A stretch of 37,890 bases of DNA from Alphaproteobacteria bacterium (GCA_947474005.1 CANJHI010000032.1:1-37890), one strand, 5' to 3'; numbered from the stretch's first letter, positions 8,694 to 17,444 are shown. Numbers and translations are program-made. The notes: generated from the sequence alone by a model not told the origin.

Positions 8694-10990
8694 TTGGCAG
8701 ACTGCATGGCCTGCCAGATGTGCGCCGGACTGGCCGGCCCGTCAAAACCTTTGACGCCGAGCGGCGCCAGCGCATCGAGGATCGCATTGGCGATGGCGGG
8801 AAAGGCCGCGATGGCGCCGGCTTCGCCGCAGCCCTTCACGCCTAGCGGATTGGTCGTGCAGGGCGTCGCGTTGAAGCCGAGATCGAACGACGGCAAATCG
8901 TCGGCGCGCGGCAGGGCGTAGTCCATGAACGAGCCCGCCACCATCTGGCCGGAACGCGGATCGTAGGTCGCGTGTTCGAGCAGCGCCTGGCCCACGCCCT
9001 GGGCCATCGCGCCATGCGCCTGGCCCGTGGCGATCATCGGATTGACCAGGACACCGTAGTCGTCGACCGCGGTGTAGCGCACGAGACTCGTGCGTCCGGT
9101 GTCGCGATCGATCTCGACCTCGACGACGTGCGCGCCGTTGGGAAAGGTCATGTGCTCGCGGGTCCAGGCATGGAACGTGTCGAGCGGCTTGCCGGTGTCG
9201 CGGCCCAGCGCCGCGACCTCGAGCAGCGGGATCGACCGGTCGGTGCCGGAGACGACGAAGCGGCCGTCCTCGAAGCGGATGTCGGCCTCCGCGGCCTCCA
9301 GTGCGTCGGCGGCGAGCGCCATTCCCTTGGCGATGATCTCGTCTGCGGCGCGCCACATCGCCGTGCCGCCCATGTAGGTGGCGCGCGAGCTGCCATGGCC
9401 GCCGCCTGCGGCAATCAGGTCTGTGTCGCCCTGGCAGAGCCTGATGCGTTCGTTGGGCACGCCGAGGCGCGTGCTGAGGATCTGCGGGAAAGTCGTCTCG
9501 TGGCCCTGGCCAATGTGCTGCGTGCCGGTGATCAGCGACACCGTGCCGTCTCGCTCGAAACGTATGTCGACGTTCTCGTCCGGCGGGCCGCCTGTGCCCT
9601 TGATGTGGTAGGCGAAGCCCAGGCCGCGCAGCCGTCCGGATGCCTCGCTCTGCCGCCGCCGCTCGGCGAAGCCGCCGGTGTCGGCGCGGGCGAGCGCGTG
9701 GTCGAGGGTCTGGGCGAAGGTGCCGCTGTCGACCTGGAAGCCGAAGGCATTGGTCATCGGCATCGCCTCGGGCGGCACCATGTTGCGGCGGCGCAGTTCA
9801 GCCCGGTCGAAACCGCCCTGTCGTGCCGCCGCGTCGATCAGCCGTTCCAGGATGTTCACGGTTTCGGCGAAGCCGGGGCCGCGCGTGACGCCCATCGGCG
9901 CGGTGTTGGTGAGAACGGCCAGGATGTGCAGCGAGATCGCGGGCAGCCGATACACCGTGCCCTGCAGGTGGACATACTGATACGTCGGCACGCCGCCGCC
10001 GGCGCCAGCCATATAGGCGCCGAGATTGGCGACGCTCGAAACCTTCAGCGCCAGGAATTTTCCCTCGGCGTCGAGGGCAAGTGCGGCCTCGGCCCACATG
10101 TCGCGCGCGGCATGGTCGGACAGGAATACCTCGCTGCGGCTCGCGATCCATTTCACCGGCCGGCCCGTGCGCCGCGCCGCCCACAGGATCAGCGCGTGTT
10201 CGGCATAGGCGAAGTTCTTGGCGCCGAAGCCGCCGCCGACGTCGGGCGCCACGAATCGGACGTCCTTGGCCTCGACGCCGAGCGTGCGGGCGACATGGTT
10301 GCGGTTATTGTGGATGTTCTGACTCGAGACATGGAGCGTGTAGCGGCCGCTCGCCGGATCGAACGAACCGACGCCGCCGCGTGGCTCCATCGGGTTCATG
10401 ACGATGCGATGATTGTCGAGCTGCAGGCTGACGACATGGGCGGCCTGCGCGAAAGCCTTGTCGGCGCCCGGCGCGTCGCCGGTCCGCCAGTCGACGCAGA
10501 CATTGCCCGGCACTTCGGCCGACAGTGTCGGCGCGCCTGCCGCGCGTGCGGCGTCTGCCGTCGTGACGGCGGCCAGCGGCGTGTAGTCGACGGTCACCAG
10601 CTCGGCGGCGTCGAGTGCCTCGGCGTGCGTTTCCGCCACGATCAGCGCCACCGGTTCGCCGGCAAACCGCACCTTGCCGGTCGCCAGCAGCGGCTGCAGG
10701 GCGAAGGTAAACCGCTCGCCGGTCAGGACGTTCGCCTCGACGTAGGGGCGGAGCGGCGTCAGCCCGTCGGCTTCGGCGTCGGCCGCCGTCAGGACGGCGA
10801 GCACGCCGGGAGCGCTTGCCGCCGCGGTCGTGTCGATGGACGTGATCAGCGCATGGGCGTGCGGCGAACGCAGGACGACGGCGTGCGCCAGGCGATCGAC
10901 ACGCAGGTCGTCGAGATAGGCGCCGCCGCCGGTGACGAAGCGCGCGTCCTCGCGTCGCCTGGGTGAATCGCCGATCGTCGACGTGGTCAT
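8690..10990 (-). CDS. Xanthine dehydrogenase/CoxL family molybdopterin-binding subunit (divergent active-site loop)
   Basis: Large Mo-cofactor subunit of a molybdenum hydroxylase, 766 residues. Visible landmarks: N-terminal aldehyde-oxidase a/b hammerhead domain (RREDARFVTGGGAYLDDL, 12-29), cofactor loop GGGFGAK (252-258), and the C-terminal GCGEAG with the presumed base Glu723. The loop that reads AYRGAGRPE in form II enzymes is VTRGPGFAE here (368-376): the first Arg is kept, the second replaced by Phe. The start at 10990 gives an ATGA overlap with the upstream oxidoreductase stop; a longer reading frame to 11104 has no support. No 2Fe-2S or FAD (CoxS/CoxM) partner genes are adjacent, so the electron acceptor is unclear. 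Substrate unknown. Confidence 0.93.
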   Translation of the reverse strand: MTTSTIGDSPRRREDARFVTGGGAYLDDLRVDRLAHAVVLRSPHAHALITSIDTTAAASAPGVLAVLTAADAEADGLTPLRPYVEANVLTGERFTFALQPLLATGKVRFAGEPVALIVAETHAEALDAAELVTVDYTPLAAVTTADAARAAGAPTLSAEVPGNVCVDWRTGDAPGADKAFAQAAHVVSLQLDNHRIVMNPMEPRGGVGSFDPASGRYTLHVSSQNIHNNRNHVARTLGVEAKDVRFVAPDVGGGFGAKNFAYAEHALILWAARRTGRPVKWIASRSEVFLSDHAARDMWAEAALALDAEGKFLALKVSSVANLGAYMAGAGGGVPTYQYVHLQGTVYRLPAISLHILAVLTNTAPMGVTRGPGFAETVNILERLIDAAARQGGFDRAELRRRNMVPPEAMPMTNAFGFQVDSGTFAQTLDHALARADTGGFAERRRQSEASGRLRGLGFAYHIKGTGGPPDENVDIRFERDGTVSLITGTQHIGQGHETTFPQILSTRLGVPNERIRLCQGDTDLIAAGGGHGSSRATYMGGTAMWRAADEIIAKGMALAADALEAAEADIRFEDGRFVVSGTDRSIPLLEVAALGRDTGKPLDTFHAWTREHMTFPNGAHVVEVEIDRDTGRTSLVRYTAVDDYGVLVNPMIATGQAHGAMAQGVGQALLEHATYDPRSGQMVAGSFMDYALPRADDLPSFDLGFNATPCTTNPLGVKGCGEAGAIAAFPAIANAILDALAPLGVKGFDGPASPAHIWQAMQSAK

Positions 10991-12300
10991 GTCCGCAAGG
11001 TCTCCGCGTTCTTCGCCTGTCGCTTCTCGTCCCACCAATCGCGCGCCTGGAGGCTCCAGTAGGCAAGCTGCGTGGCCGCCTGTCCGAACGGTCCGCCGGC
11101 CCACCTTGTGCCGAAGGGCGCGAACAGGCGCCAGCGCGAGTCGTCACCCAGGATGCCGGCGGCGACAGCGTCGGCGCCCGCCGCCGTCTGGGCAAGTCCG
11201 TGACCGCCGAACGCAGAGCATATCCAGAGACCAGGCTGGATTTCGCCGACCTGGGGCATCTTGTGCGGCGCATAGCCCATGATGCCGGGCCAGGCATACT
11301 CGATCCGGATGTCGCCGAGTTGCGGATACACGGAAAGAATGTCGCCGCGCATCATCTCGCGCAGGCGCGGCGGTTCGCGCGTGTCGGTGGTGATGCGACC
11401 GCCCCACAGCAGCCGATCGCCATCGATCACGCGGTAATAGTCGCCAGCGCGGCGTGTATCGGAGATCGCGCCGGCCCAGCGGATCGCCTCGGCAAGTCTT
11501 GGTCCGATCTTTTCGGTGACGGCGACGTAGGTAGCGACCGGCAGCACGGCGCGCGCGATCCGCGGCTGCACGCGGCCGAGGTCGGCGTTGCCCGCCAGCA
11601 CGATGTGCGATGCTGCGATCTCACCGCGCGGCGTCTGCAATCGCCAGGTGCTGCCCTCGCGGGACAACCCGGTCGCTTCGGTTCCTTCATGGATCGTCCC
11701 GCCGCGTGCCTCGACGTCGGCAGCCAAGGCCAACGCGAAGTTCAAGGGATGAATGTGAAACGATGAAGGATCGTGGATCCCCTGATGGTAGCGCGACGTG
11801 TCGAGCAGGGCGCGCACGCGGCTGGTATCCCACGGCTCGAATGTCGCCCCGAGCGTGTCGGCCAGGGCGCGCGTGCGGTCGGTGAAGCCCGGGCCCTGGT
11901 TGGTGCGCGAGACGCTGAGTTTGCCAGTTCCCATGCGGATGTCGGGTCGGCCCAGCCCATCGACGGCCTCGCGCACCAGGGCGACGCCGCGCTGCGACTG
12001 GGCATAGAGCCGTCGCGTATGTTCGAGGCCGAGCCGGTCGATCAGCGCTCCCGACCGCTCGGCAAAACCCGCCCCGACGAAGCCGCCGTTGCGGCCCGAC
12101 GCGCCCCAGCCGATGCGGTGGCGCTCGACAAGCGCCACGCGCTTGCCCTGCAGGGCGAGCAGCCGTGCGCTGTGCAAGCCGGCGAAACCGCCGCCCACGA
12201 CGGCGACATCGGCCTCGATCCGTGCCGCGAGGGGCGGACGGTCGGCGCTCGCGTCTCGCGTGGCGGCATACCAGCTTGCCGGGTAGGCGCTGTCGCCCAT
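10987..12300 (-). CDS. FAD-dependent oxidoreductase, DAO/amine-oxidase-type
   Basis: A 437-residue flavoprotein of the D-amino-acid oxidase superfamily, the group that includes gamma-glutamylputrescine and sarcosine oxidases. Residues 31-45 (DVAVVGGGFAGLHSA) are the Rossmann GxGxxG motif, followed by the acidic end of strand 2 (VALVERHRIGWGASGRNGG), which is diagnostic of DAO proteins. The C-terminal GIMGYAPHKMPQVGEI and AFGGHGLAQT fit the second FAD-contact region. ATG 12300 is preferred over 12321 because GAGGAGAGG lies 10 nt upstream of 12300 and would fall inside the longer version. First gene of a tight operon with the Mo subunit and methyltransferase; divergent from the monooxygenase gene across 116 nt. 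Likely oxidises an amine or amino acid; exact substrate unknown. Confidence 0.9.
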   Translation of the reverse strand: MGDSAYPASWYAATRDASADRPPLAARIEADVAVVGGGFAGLHSARLLALQGKRVALVERHRIGWGASGRNGGFVGAGFAERSGALIDRLGLEHTRRLYAQSQRGVALVREAVDGLGRPDIRMGTGKLSVSRTNQGPGFTDRTRALADTLGATFEPWDTSRVRALLDTSRYHQGIHDPSSFHIHPLNFALALAADVEARGGTIHEGTEATGLSREGSTWRLQTPRGEIAASHIVLAGNADLGRVQPRIARAVLPVATYVAVTEKIGPRLAEAIRWAGAISDTRRAGDYYRVIDGDRLLWGGRITTDTREPPRLREMMRGDILSVYPQLGDIRIEYAWPGIMGYAPHKMPQVGEIQPGLWICSAFGGHGLAQTAAGADAVAAGILGDDSRWRLFAPFGTRWAGGPFGQAATQLAYWSLQARDWWDEKRQAKNAETLRT

Positions 12301-12416
12301 CGGTCTCGTTCCTCTCCTCAATTCCTGCCCGGAACAGGTGGCACAGGAAGGCTTGCGCGGTCACGCCCCCTGTCGCAGTAAGTTTGTCACGGACCCACGT
12401 TGTTGCTGGAGGGCGT

Positions 12417-14006
12417 ATGTCGACGGATTTTGATGCGGTGATCGTCGGCGCGGGCTTTGGCGGCATGTATATGCTGCACCGCCTGCGCCAGAAGGGTTTT
12501 ACGGCGCGCGTGATCGAGGCCGGCAAGGGCGTTGGCGGTACCTGGTACTGGAACCGCTATCCCGGGGCGCGCTGCGACGTCGAGAGCGTGCAGTACTCCT
12601 ACCAGTTCTCGGCCGAGCTGGAGCAGGAATGGGAGTGGACCGAACGCTACGCCACCCAGCCCGAGATCCTGCGCTATGCCAACCACGTCGCCGATCGCTT
12701 CGACCTGCGGCGGGACATCCAATTCGAGACCCGCATCACGGCCGCCACGTTCGACGAGGCGGCGAACGTCTGGCGGGTAAAAACCGACAAGGGCGACACA
12801 GTAGTGGCGCGCTTCGTCATCACCGCCATGGGCTGCCTGTCGTCGCCCAACACGCCCAGGATCGAAGGCCTCGCGGACTTCAAGGGCCCGACTTATCACA
12901 CCGGTAACTGGCCGCACGAAGGTGTCGACTTCACCGGCAAGACCGTAGGTGTGATCGGCACGGGCTCGTCGGCCATCCAGTCCATTCCGATCATGGCGCA
13001 GCAGGCCAAGCATCTGACAGTGTTCCAGCGCACCGCCAACTACACTGTGCCGGCGCACAACAAACCGCTCGATCCAGCCTATGTCGCCAAGGTGAAGGCG
13101 CACTACCCCGAGATGCGCAAGCGCGCCAAGACCAAGCCGGCCGGCATTGATTTCGTGATCAACATGGCCTCGGCGATCGAGACGCCCGAAGCGGAGCGCC
13201 GCCGTCTGTTCGAGGAGCGCTGGGCCTACGGCGGGCTGGGCTTCATGGCGTCGTTCTCCGACCTGCTGCTGAATGACGAGTCGAACAAGATCGCGGCCGA
13301 TTTCGTGCGCTCGAAAATCCACGAAGTGGTGAAGGATCCGAAGACGGCCGAAATCCTGACGCCGAAGAACATCATCGGCTGCAAGCGGCTGTGCGTCGAC
13401 ACCGGCTATTGGGAGACTTTTAACCGCCCCAACGTGACGTTGGTCGACATCAGCGATGAACCGATCGAGCGCATTACCGCGTCAGGCCTTCGTGCCAAGG
13501 GCCAGGACTACGCGTTCGACTGTCTGGTGCTGGCCACCGGCTTCGATGCCATGACCGGCGCGCTGCTGAAGGTCGATATCCGCGGCCGCGGTGGCGTCGC
13601 CCTCAAGGACAAATGGCGCGAGGGGCCGAAGTCCTATCTCGGCCTCACGGTCGTGGGCTTTCCCAACCTCTTCACCATTACCGGGCCGGGCAGCCCGTCG
13701 GTGCTGACCAACATGCTTCCCTCGATCGAGCAGCATGTCGATTTCATCGCCGATTGCCTGGAAGCGTTGCGCGCCAAGGGCGTGAACGTGATCGAGCCGG
13801 TCGACGAGGCCCAGGAAGCCTGGGTCGGCCAGGTCGGTGGCTTCGCCAACATCACGCTGCGCTCGACCTGTAGCTCCTGGTACGTCGGCGCCAACATTCC
13901 CGGTAAGCCGCGCGTGTTCATGCCCTACATCGGCGGCCTGCCGGCCTACATCGCCGCCTGCGAGACCGTGGTGAAGAACGACTACGAAGGCTTCGCGCTG
14001 GCTTAG
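12417..14006 (+). CDS. Flavin-containing Baeyer-Villiger-type monooxygenase
   Basis: Predicted NADPH- and O2-dependent FAD monooxygenase of 529 residues. It has two dinucleotide-binding motifs, GAGFGG (11-16) and GTGSSA (181-186), and between them FKGPTYHTGNWP (155-166), which matches the BVMO fingerprint FxGxxxHTxxW[PD]. The stretch CKRLCVDTGYWETFNRPNV carries the conserved Arg near the flavin seen in cyclohexanone and phenylacetone monooxygenases. ATG 12417 follows GGAGGG closely; the open frame extends upstream to 12165 but that part overlaps the divergent gene. BVMOs convert ketones to esters or lactones; whether this one acts on cyclic, linear or aromatic ketones cannot be told. It stands alone as a transcription unit and ends before a strong hairpin. 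Confidence 0.93.
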   Translation: MSTDFDAVIVGAGFGGMYMLHRLRQKGFTARVIEAGKGVGGTWYWNRYPGARCDVESVQYSYQFSAELEQEWEWTERYATQPEILRYANHVADRFDLRRDIQFETRITAATFDEAANVWRVKTDKGDTVVARFVITAMGCLSSPNTPRIEGLADFKGPTYHTGNWPHEGVDFTGKTVGVIGTGSSAIQSIPIMAQQAKHLTVFQRTANYTVPAHNKPLDPAYVAKVKAHYPEMRKRAKTKPAGIDFVINMASAIETPEAERRRLFEERWAYGGLGFMASFSDLLLNDESNKIAADFVRSKIHEVVKDPKTAEILTPKNIIGCKRLCVDTGYWETFNRPNVTLVDISDEPIERITASGLRAKGQDYAFDCLVLATGFDAMTGALLKVDIRGRGGVALKDKWREGPKSYLGLTVVGFPNLFTITGPGSPSVLTNMLPSIEQHVDFIADCLEALRAKGVNVIEPVDEAQEAWVGQVGGFANITLRSTCSSWYVGANIPGKPRVFMPYIGGLPAYIAACETVVKNDYEGFALA

Positions 14007-14010
14007 TCAC

Positions 14011-14052
14011 CTTCATGTTCCTCTCCCCCTATCGGGGGAGAGGAACATGAAG
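14011..14052. repeat. Perfect 19-bp inverted repeat between convergent genes
   Basis: CTTCATGTTCCTCTCCCCC (14011-14029) is followed by the 4-nt loop TATC and its exact reverse complement (14034-14052). It starts 4 nt after the monooxygenase stop and ends 18 nt before the stop of the convergent gamma-glutamyltransferase-like gene, so it can fold in transcripts from both sides. There is no U-tract. It may be a bidirectional terminator or mRNA 3' stabiliser. The CTCTCCCC/GGGGAGAG core also resembles dispersed REP-like palindromes of alphaproteobacterial genomes. Confidence 0.8.
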
Positions 14053-14070
14053 ATATGAACGGAACTTCCT

Positions 14071-15678
14071 CTAATACCCGATTGCGGCGCCGTCGCTGCG
14101 CGGGTCGGCGCCGCCCACGCGCAGGCCGCTCGCCTGGTCGATCGTGATGCCGTGGGCGTGGCCGGCGGTCTCGTTCCAGGCACCCCAGCGATTGACGATG
14201 TGACCGCGCCGTTCCAGCTCGGCGATGGTCTCGGGCGAAAAGCGGCCTTCGATATGCAGCGTGTCGCGCGGCTCGCCGATGGCGAAGCGGCCGGACAGGA
14301 AGCGCGGCGTTTCCAGCGCCTCCTGGATGTCCTGGCCATGGTCGATCATGGCGAGATAGGTTTGCAGGTGGATCTGAGGCTGGCCGTCGGCGCCCATGCA
14401 GCCCACCACGGCCCATAGTTTGTCGTCGCGGAACGCCATCGAGGCGATCAGCGTATGCAGCGGCGTCTTGCCGGGCTCGACCCGGTTGGGGCTCTTGGGG
14501 TCGAGCGAGAAATAGGCGGATCGGTTCTGCAAGACGACGCCGGTGCGGCCCGCCACGACCGCGGCGCCGAACCCGCCATAGAGCGAGTGGATCAGCGACA
14601 CGGCGTTGCCCGCGGCGTCGACGGCGGCGATGTAGACCGTGTCGCCGGCCAGGCTGCCGTAGGAGGGGATACGGTCCCAGGGGACGGCCCGCGCGGGGTC
14701 CATCAGGGCGCGCCGCTCGTCGGCGTATTTTTTCGAGATCAGGCGCTCCATCGGCACGTCGGCAAAACGTGGATCGGCGAGATGACGGTCGCGGTCGTGA
14801 TACGCAAGCTGCTTGGCCTGCACCATGAAGTGCACGTAGTCGGGGCCGAGGAACGGCTTCCTGTGCATCTCCAGCGGCTCGAGCAGGTTCAGCATCTCCA
14901 GCACGGCAAAGCCCTGCGTCGGCGCCGGCGTTTCGTAGATCGTGACGTCGCGGTAGCTGCCCTTGAGCGGCTCGCCCCAGCGCGCGGTCTGCGCCGTGAG
15001 ATCTTCGGGCGTGAAGAAGCCGTCGTTGGCCGCCGACCAGCGCACCAGTTCGCGCGCCACTTCGCCCTCGTAGAAGCCGCTCCAGCCGTCGCTGGCGATC
15101 GCCTCGAGCGTCCGTGCAAGATCGGGATTGGTGAGGACCGCGCCCTCCTTCAGGAAGATCGCCGCGGCCTCGGGGCTCTTGGCCAGCTCCTCGCGCGCCA
15201 GATCGCGCCAGTAGGCCAGTCGCGCCGTCACTGGGAAGCCGTTGCGGGCGTAACCGATGGCGCTTTCGAGACAGCGTTTCAGCGGCAGTCGGCCGTAGGC
15301 GGCATGGGCCTCGGCCCAGCTCGCAACCGCGCCGGGCACGGTGAGCGTTCCGGGCAGCACGCCTTTATAGGGCACCTCCGCGAGACCGCGCTTGGCGAAC
15401 GCCTCGATCGTGCCGCCCGCGGTGGCCCGGCCGCCGCCGTCGATGTAGCGCACGGCGCCGGTCTTGACGTCGTGGATCAGCCAGAAGGCGTCGCCGCCCA
15501 CGCCTGTCATGTGCGGATAGAGCACCGAGAGGGCGGCACTGGTGGCGAGGGCGGCGTCGACGGCCGACCCGCCGGCGCGCAACACATCGACGCCGGCCTG
15601 CGAGGCCAGCGAATGCGGGGAAGTCACCATGCCGTTGGGCGCGAGGGTGGCCGGACGGCCGGTGCGTATGTCTACCAT
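14071..15678 (-). CDS. Gamma-glutamyltransferase family protein (cytoplasmic type)
   Basis: N-terminal-nucleophile hydrolase fold of 535 residues. The autoprocessing site is recognisable: DTVYIAAVDAAGNAVSLI contains the presumed nucleophile Thr347, and the downstream small-subunit stretch GFGAAVVAGRTGVVLQNR matches the family. The N-terminal GMVTSPHSLASQAGVDVLRAGGSAVDAALA is the typical large-subunit start. No signal peptide is present, unlike the periplasmic glutathione-degrading enzyme, so this probably belongs to the cytoplasmic YwrD-like or acylase-like branch. Substrate is uncertain (gamma-glutamyl or other N-acyl compound). Its start is divergent from the SRPBCC-YceI-VOC operon, with 96 nt between them, and only a weak Shine-Dalgarno precedes its ATG. 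Confidence 0.9.
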   Translation of the reverse strand: MVDIRTGRPATLAPNGMVTSPHSLASQAGVDVLRAGGSAVDAALATSAALSVLYPHMTGVGGDAFWLIHDVKTGAVRYIDGGGRATAGGTIEAFAKRGLAEVPYKGVLPGTLTVPGAVASWAEAHAAYGRLPLKRCLESAIGYARNGFPVTARLAYWRDLAREELAKSPEAAAIFLKEGAVLTNPDLARTLEAIASDGWSGFYEGEVARELVRWSAANDGFFTPEDLTAQTARWGEPLKGSYRDVTIYETPAPTQGFAVLEMLNLLEPLEMHRKPFLGPDYVHFMVQAKQLAYHDRDRHLADPRFADVPMERLISKKYADERRALMDPARAVPWDRIPSYGSLAGDTVYIAAVDAAGNAVSLIHSLYGGFGAAVVAGRTGVVLQNRSAYFSLDPKSPNRVEPGKTPLHTLIASMAFRDDKLWAVVGCMGADGQPQIHLQTYLAMIDHGQDIQEALETPRFLSGRFAIGEPRDTLHIEGRFSPETIAELERRGHIVNRWGAWNETAGHAHGITIDQASGLRVGGADPRSDGAAIGY

Positions 15679-15707
15679 GAGGATTTCTTAGGTCGTTTCG
15701 CGGCCGG

Positions 15708-15752
15708 TTGACAGTGCGTCGCGAAGTTTCTAACAGTTAACTCAAGAGTTAA
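15708..15752 (+). promoter_or_regulatory. Promoter with palindromic operator for the SRPBCC-YceI-VOC operon
   Basis: TTGACA (15708-15713) is a perfect -35 hexamer; with a 17-bp spacer it is followed by TAACAG (15731-15736), a weak -10. Immediately downstream lies TTAACTC-AA-GAGTTAA (15737-15752), an inverted repeat with perfect 7-bp arms, AT-rich against a GC-rich background. Its position overlapping the predicted transcription start is where a repressor would bind; the size suits a small dimeric winged-helix or HTH regulator. No regulator gene is adjacent. It also lies in the divergent promoter region of the gamma-glutamyltransferase-like gene. Confidence 0.55.
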
Positions 15753-15774
15753 GTATTATCAGAGAGGCCGAACG

Positions 15775-16311
15775 ATGTTGAAAACGATCGCCTACATTGT
15801 TGCCGTTCTCGTGGTCGTCGTCGCCGGCATCCTGATCTATGCCGCGACCCGGCCCGACACCTTTCGCGTCCAGCGCAGCGCCACCATCAAGGCGCCGCCG
15901 GACAAGATCTACGCCCTGATCAACGATCTGCACCTGTGGAGCGGCTGGTCGCCCTACGAAAAGAAGGATCCGGATATGAAGCGCACCTTCAGCGGTGCGC
16001 CGAGCGGCAAGGGCGCCATCTATGAATGGGATGGCAACAACAATGTCGGCAAAGGGCGGATGGAAATCACCAATACAGCGCCAGCTTCGAAGGTGGTCAT
16101 CAAGCTGGATTTCATCAAGCCGTTCGAGGGACACAACACCGCCGAGTTCACTCTGGAACCTAAGGGCGACAGCACGGTTGTCACCTGGGCGATGTATGGC
16201 CCCGCCGCCTTCATGATGAAGGTGATGGGCATTTTCATGAACATGGACAACATGATCGGCAACGACTTCGCCGTGGGTCTCGCCAACCTGAAGGCCGTCG
16301 CCGAGAAATAG
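15775..16311 (+). CDS. Membrane-anchored SRPBCC family protein (polyketide cyclase-like)
   Basis: A 178-residue protein with one N-terminal membrane segment (about 5-24, IAYIVAVLVVVVAGILIYAA) followed by a START/SRPBCC hydrophobic-pocket domain (about 30-175). The domain opens FRVQRSATIKAPPDKIYALINDLHLWSGWSPYE, the usual beta1-alpha1 pattern of polyketide cyclase/dehydrase-like proteins. The anchor suggests the domain sits on the periplasmic side, although an uncleaved cytoplasmic anchor cannot be excluded. AGAGAGG (15761-15767) is a good ribosome site 7 nt from the ATG. First gene of a five-gene operon behind the palindromic operator. Ligand unknown. Confidence 0.88.
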   Translation: MLKTIAYIVAVLVVVVAGILIYAATRPDTFRVQRSATIKAPPDKIYALINDLHLWSGWSPYEKKDPDMKRTFSGAPSGKGAIYEWDGNNNVGKGRMEITNTAPASKVVIKLDFIKPFEGHNTAEFTLEPKGDSTVVTWAMYGPAAFMMKVMGIFMNMDNMIGNDFAVGLANLKAVAEK

Positions 16312-16332
16312 GTACTGTTTTCGGAGCACGTC

Positions 16333-16986
16333 ATGAAGATCGCAATCCTCTCGGCTGCGCGTGCCTTGTTGCTGGGCATTGCCTTGTCTCAGCTCCCGAC
16401 CATCGGCGGCCTCGCGCAGGGCACTTGCCCGCCCGGCATGCCGCCTGGCGTCTTCTGCGGCGAGCGCAACATCGCGCATGCGACGGCCGGAACCTACGCG
16501 GTCGACCCCGATCATGCGGCGGTGCTCGCTCGCGTATCGCATGTCGGTTATTCCTACAGCGTCTTCCGCTTCGATCGCGTGGCCGGCACGCTCACATGGG
16601 ATCCCGCCGCCGTTGCGCGCTCGACCTTGTCGGTCCAGGTGAAGATCGAGTCGATCACCTCCAACGTGAAGGACTTCGCCAGCCAGCTGGCGGGCGATAA
16701 ATTCCTGAACGCCCCTCGTTTTCCCGAGGCGACCTTCGTTTCGACGGCCTTCCGCCAGACCGACGCCACTAGCGGCAAGGTCGACGGCCAGCTGACCTTG
16801 ATGGGCAAGGCCGCGCCCGTGACCTTCGACGTGACGCTGGTCGGTGCCGGCAAGGGTTTTGACGGCAATCCGCGCATCGGCGTCAATGCCCGCACCTGGA
16901 TCAAGCCGCAGGATTTCGGCATGCCGGCGATGTTTGCCGAACCCATCGAGATCGTCGTCGACACCGAGTTCATGAGGAACCCGTGA
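16333..16986 (+). CDS. YceI family periplasmic lipocalin-like protein
   Basis: A 217-residue exported protein: signal peptide about 1-28 (hydrophobic ARALLLGIALSQLP), then a short Cys/Pro-rich linker (TCPPGMPPGVFCG) and a YceI beta-barrel from about 54 (TYAVDPDHAAVLARVSHVGY). Family marks are SNVKDFASQLAGDKFLN and FPEATFVS. YceI proteins bind isoprenoid-like lipids in the periplasm and are often stress induced. GGAG (16323-16326) precedes the ATG. It follows the SRPBCC gene by 21 nt and overlaps the next gene by 4 nt (GTGA). The two cysteines before the barrel could form a disulfide (inference). Confidence 0.92.
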   Translation: MKIAILSAARALLLGIALSQLPTIGGLAQGTCPPGMPPGVFCGERNIAHATAGTYAVDPDHAAVLARVSHVGYSYSVFRFDRVAGTLTWDPAAVARSTLSVQVKIESITSNVKDFASQLAGDKFLNAPRFPEATFVSTAFRQTDATSGKVDGQLTLMGKAAPVTFDVTLVGAGKGFDGNPRIGVNARTWIKPQDFGMPAMFAEPIEIVVDTEFMRNP

Positions 16987-17444
16987 ATGTCATGGTGAAG
17001 CCCGCCGGCTCGGAGCTCGTCCTCACGCGCGAGCTGAAGGCGTCGCGCGAGCGGGTGTTCGCAGCCTGGATCGACGTCAAGCAGGCGTCGCTGTGGTGGG
17101 TGCCGCGGGATTTCACGCCGCTGTCCTGCGAGATGGACGTGCGCCCGGGAGGGACGTGGCGCCGTCGCATGCGCTCGCCAAGCGGCGACGTGATCCTGAA
17201 GCACGGGGTCTATCGCGAGGTCGCAGCCCCCGAACGCCTGGTCTTCACCTACATCACCGAGAATGCCGCCGGCATCGTCGATCCCGAGACAGTGGTGTCG
17301 GTCAGCCTCATCGATCTCGGCGGCGGCCGGACCCGGCTCACGCTGTGGCACACCGCTTTCGAGACCGAGATCTTTCGCGACGACCATCGTGGCGGCTGGA
17401 CCGGCTGCCTCGAGCGGTTCGCGGATTTCATCGAAAAAACTTGA
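16983..17444 (+). CDS. SRPBCC/AHSA1-type protein (CalC-like)
   Basis: A 153-residue cytoplasmic START-fold protein of the Aha1-C-terminal/CalC group: LVLTRELKASRERVFAAWID, then WWVPRDFTPLSCEMDVRPGG and GGWTGCLERFADFIE near the C-terminus, all typical of the family. The GTG start at 16983 is favoured because it overlaps the YceI stop (GTGA) and lies 4 nt after GAGGA (16974-16978); an ATG at 16992 would leave that site too far away. Such proteins often sit in operons with VOC proteins under ArsR-type control; no ArsR gene lies in this window. Ligand and function unknown. Confidence 0.88.
   Translation: MNVMVKPAGSELVLTRELKASRERVFAAWIDVKQASLWWVPRDFTPLSCEMDVRPGGTWRRRMRSPSGDVILKHGVYREVAAPERLVFTYITENAAGIVDPETVVSVSLIDLGGGRTRLTLWHTAFETEIFRDDHRGGWTGCLERFADFIEKT

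Noticed and set aside
16152-16176. GGAAC-N16-GGTT inside the first SRPBCC gene as a second EcfG promoter
   Set aside because: It lies within coding sequence and lacks the C of CGTT.
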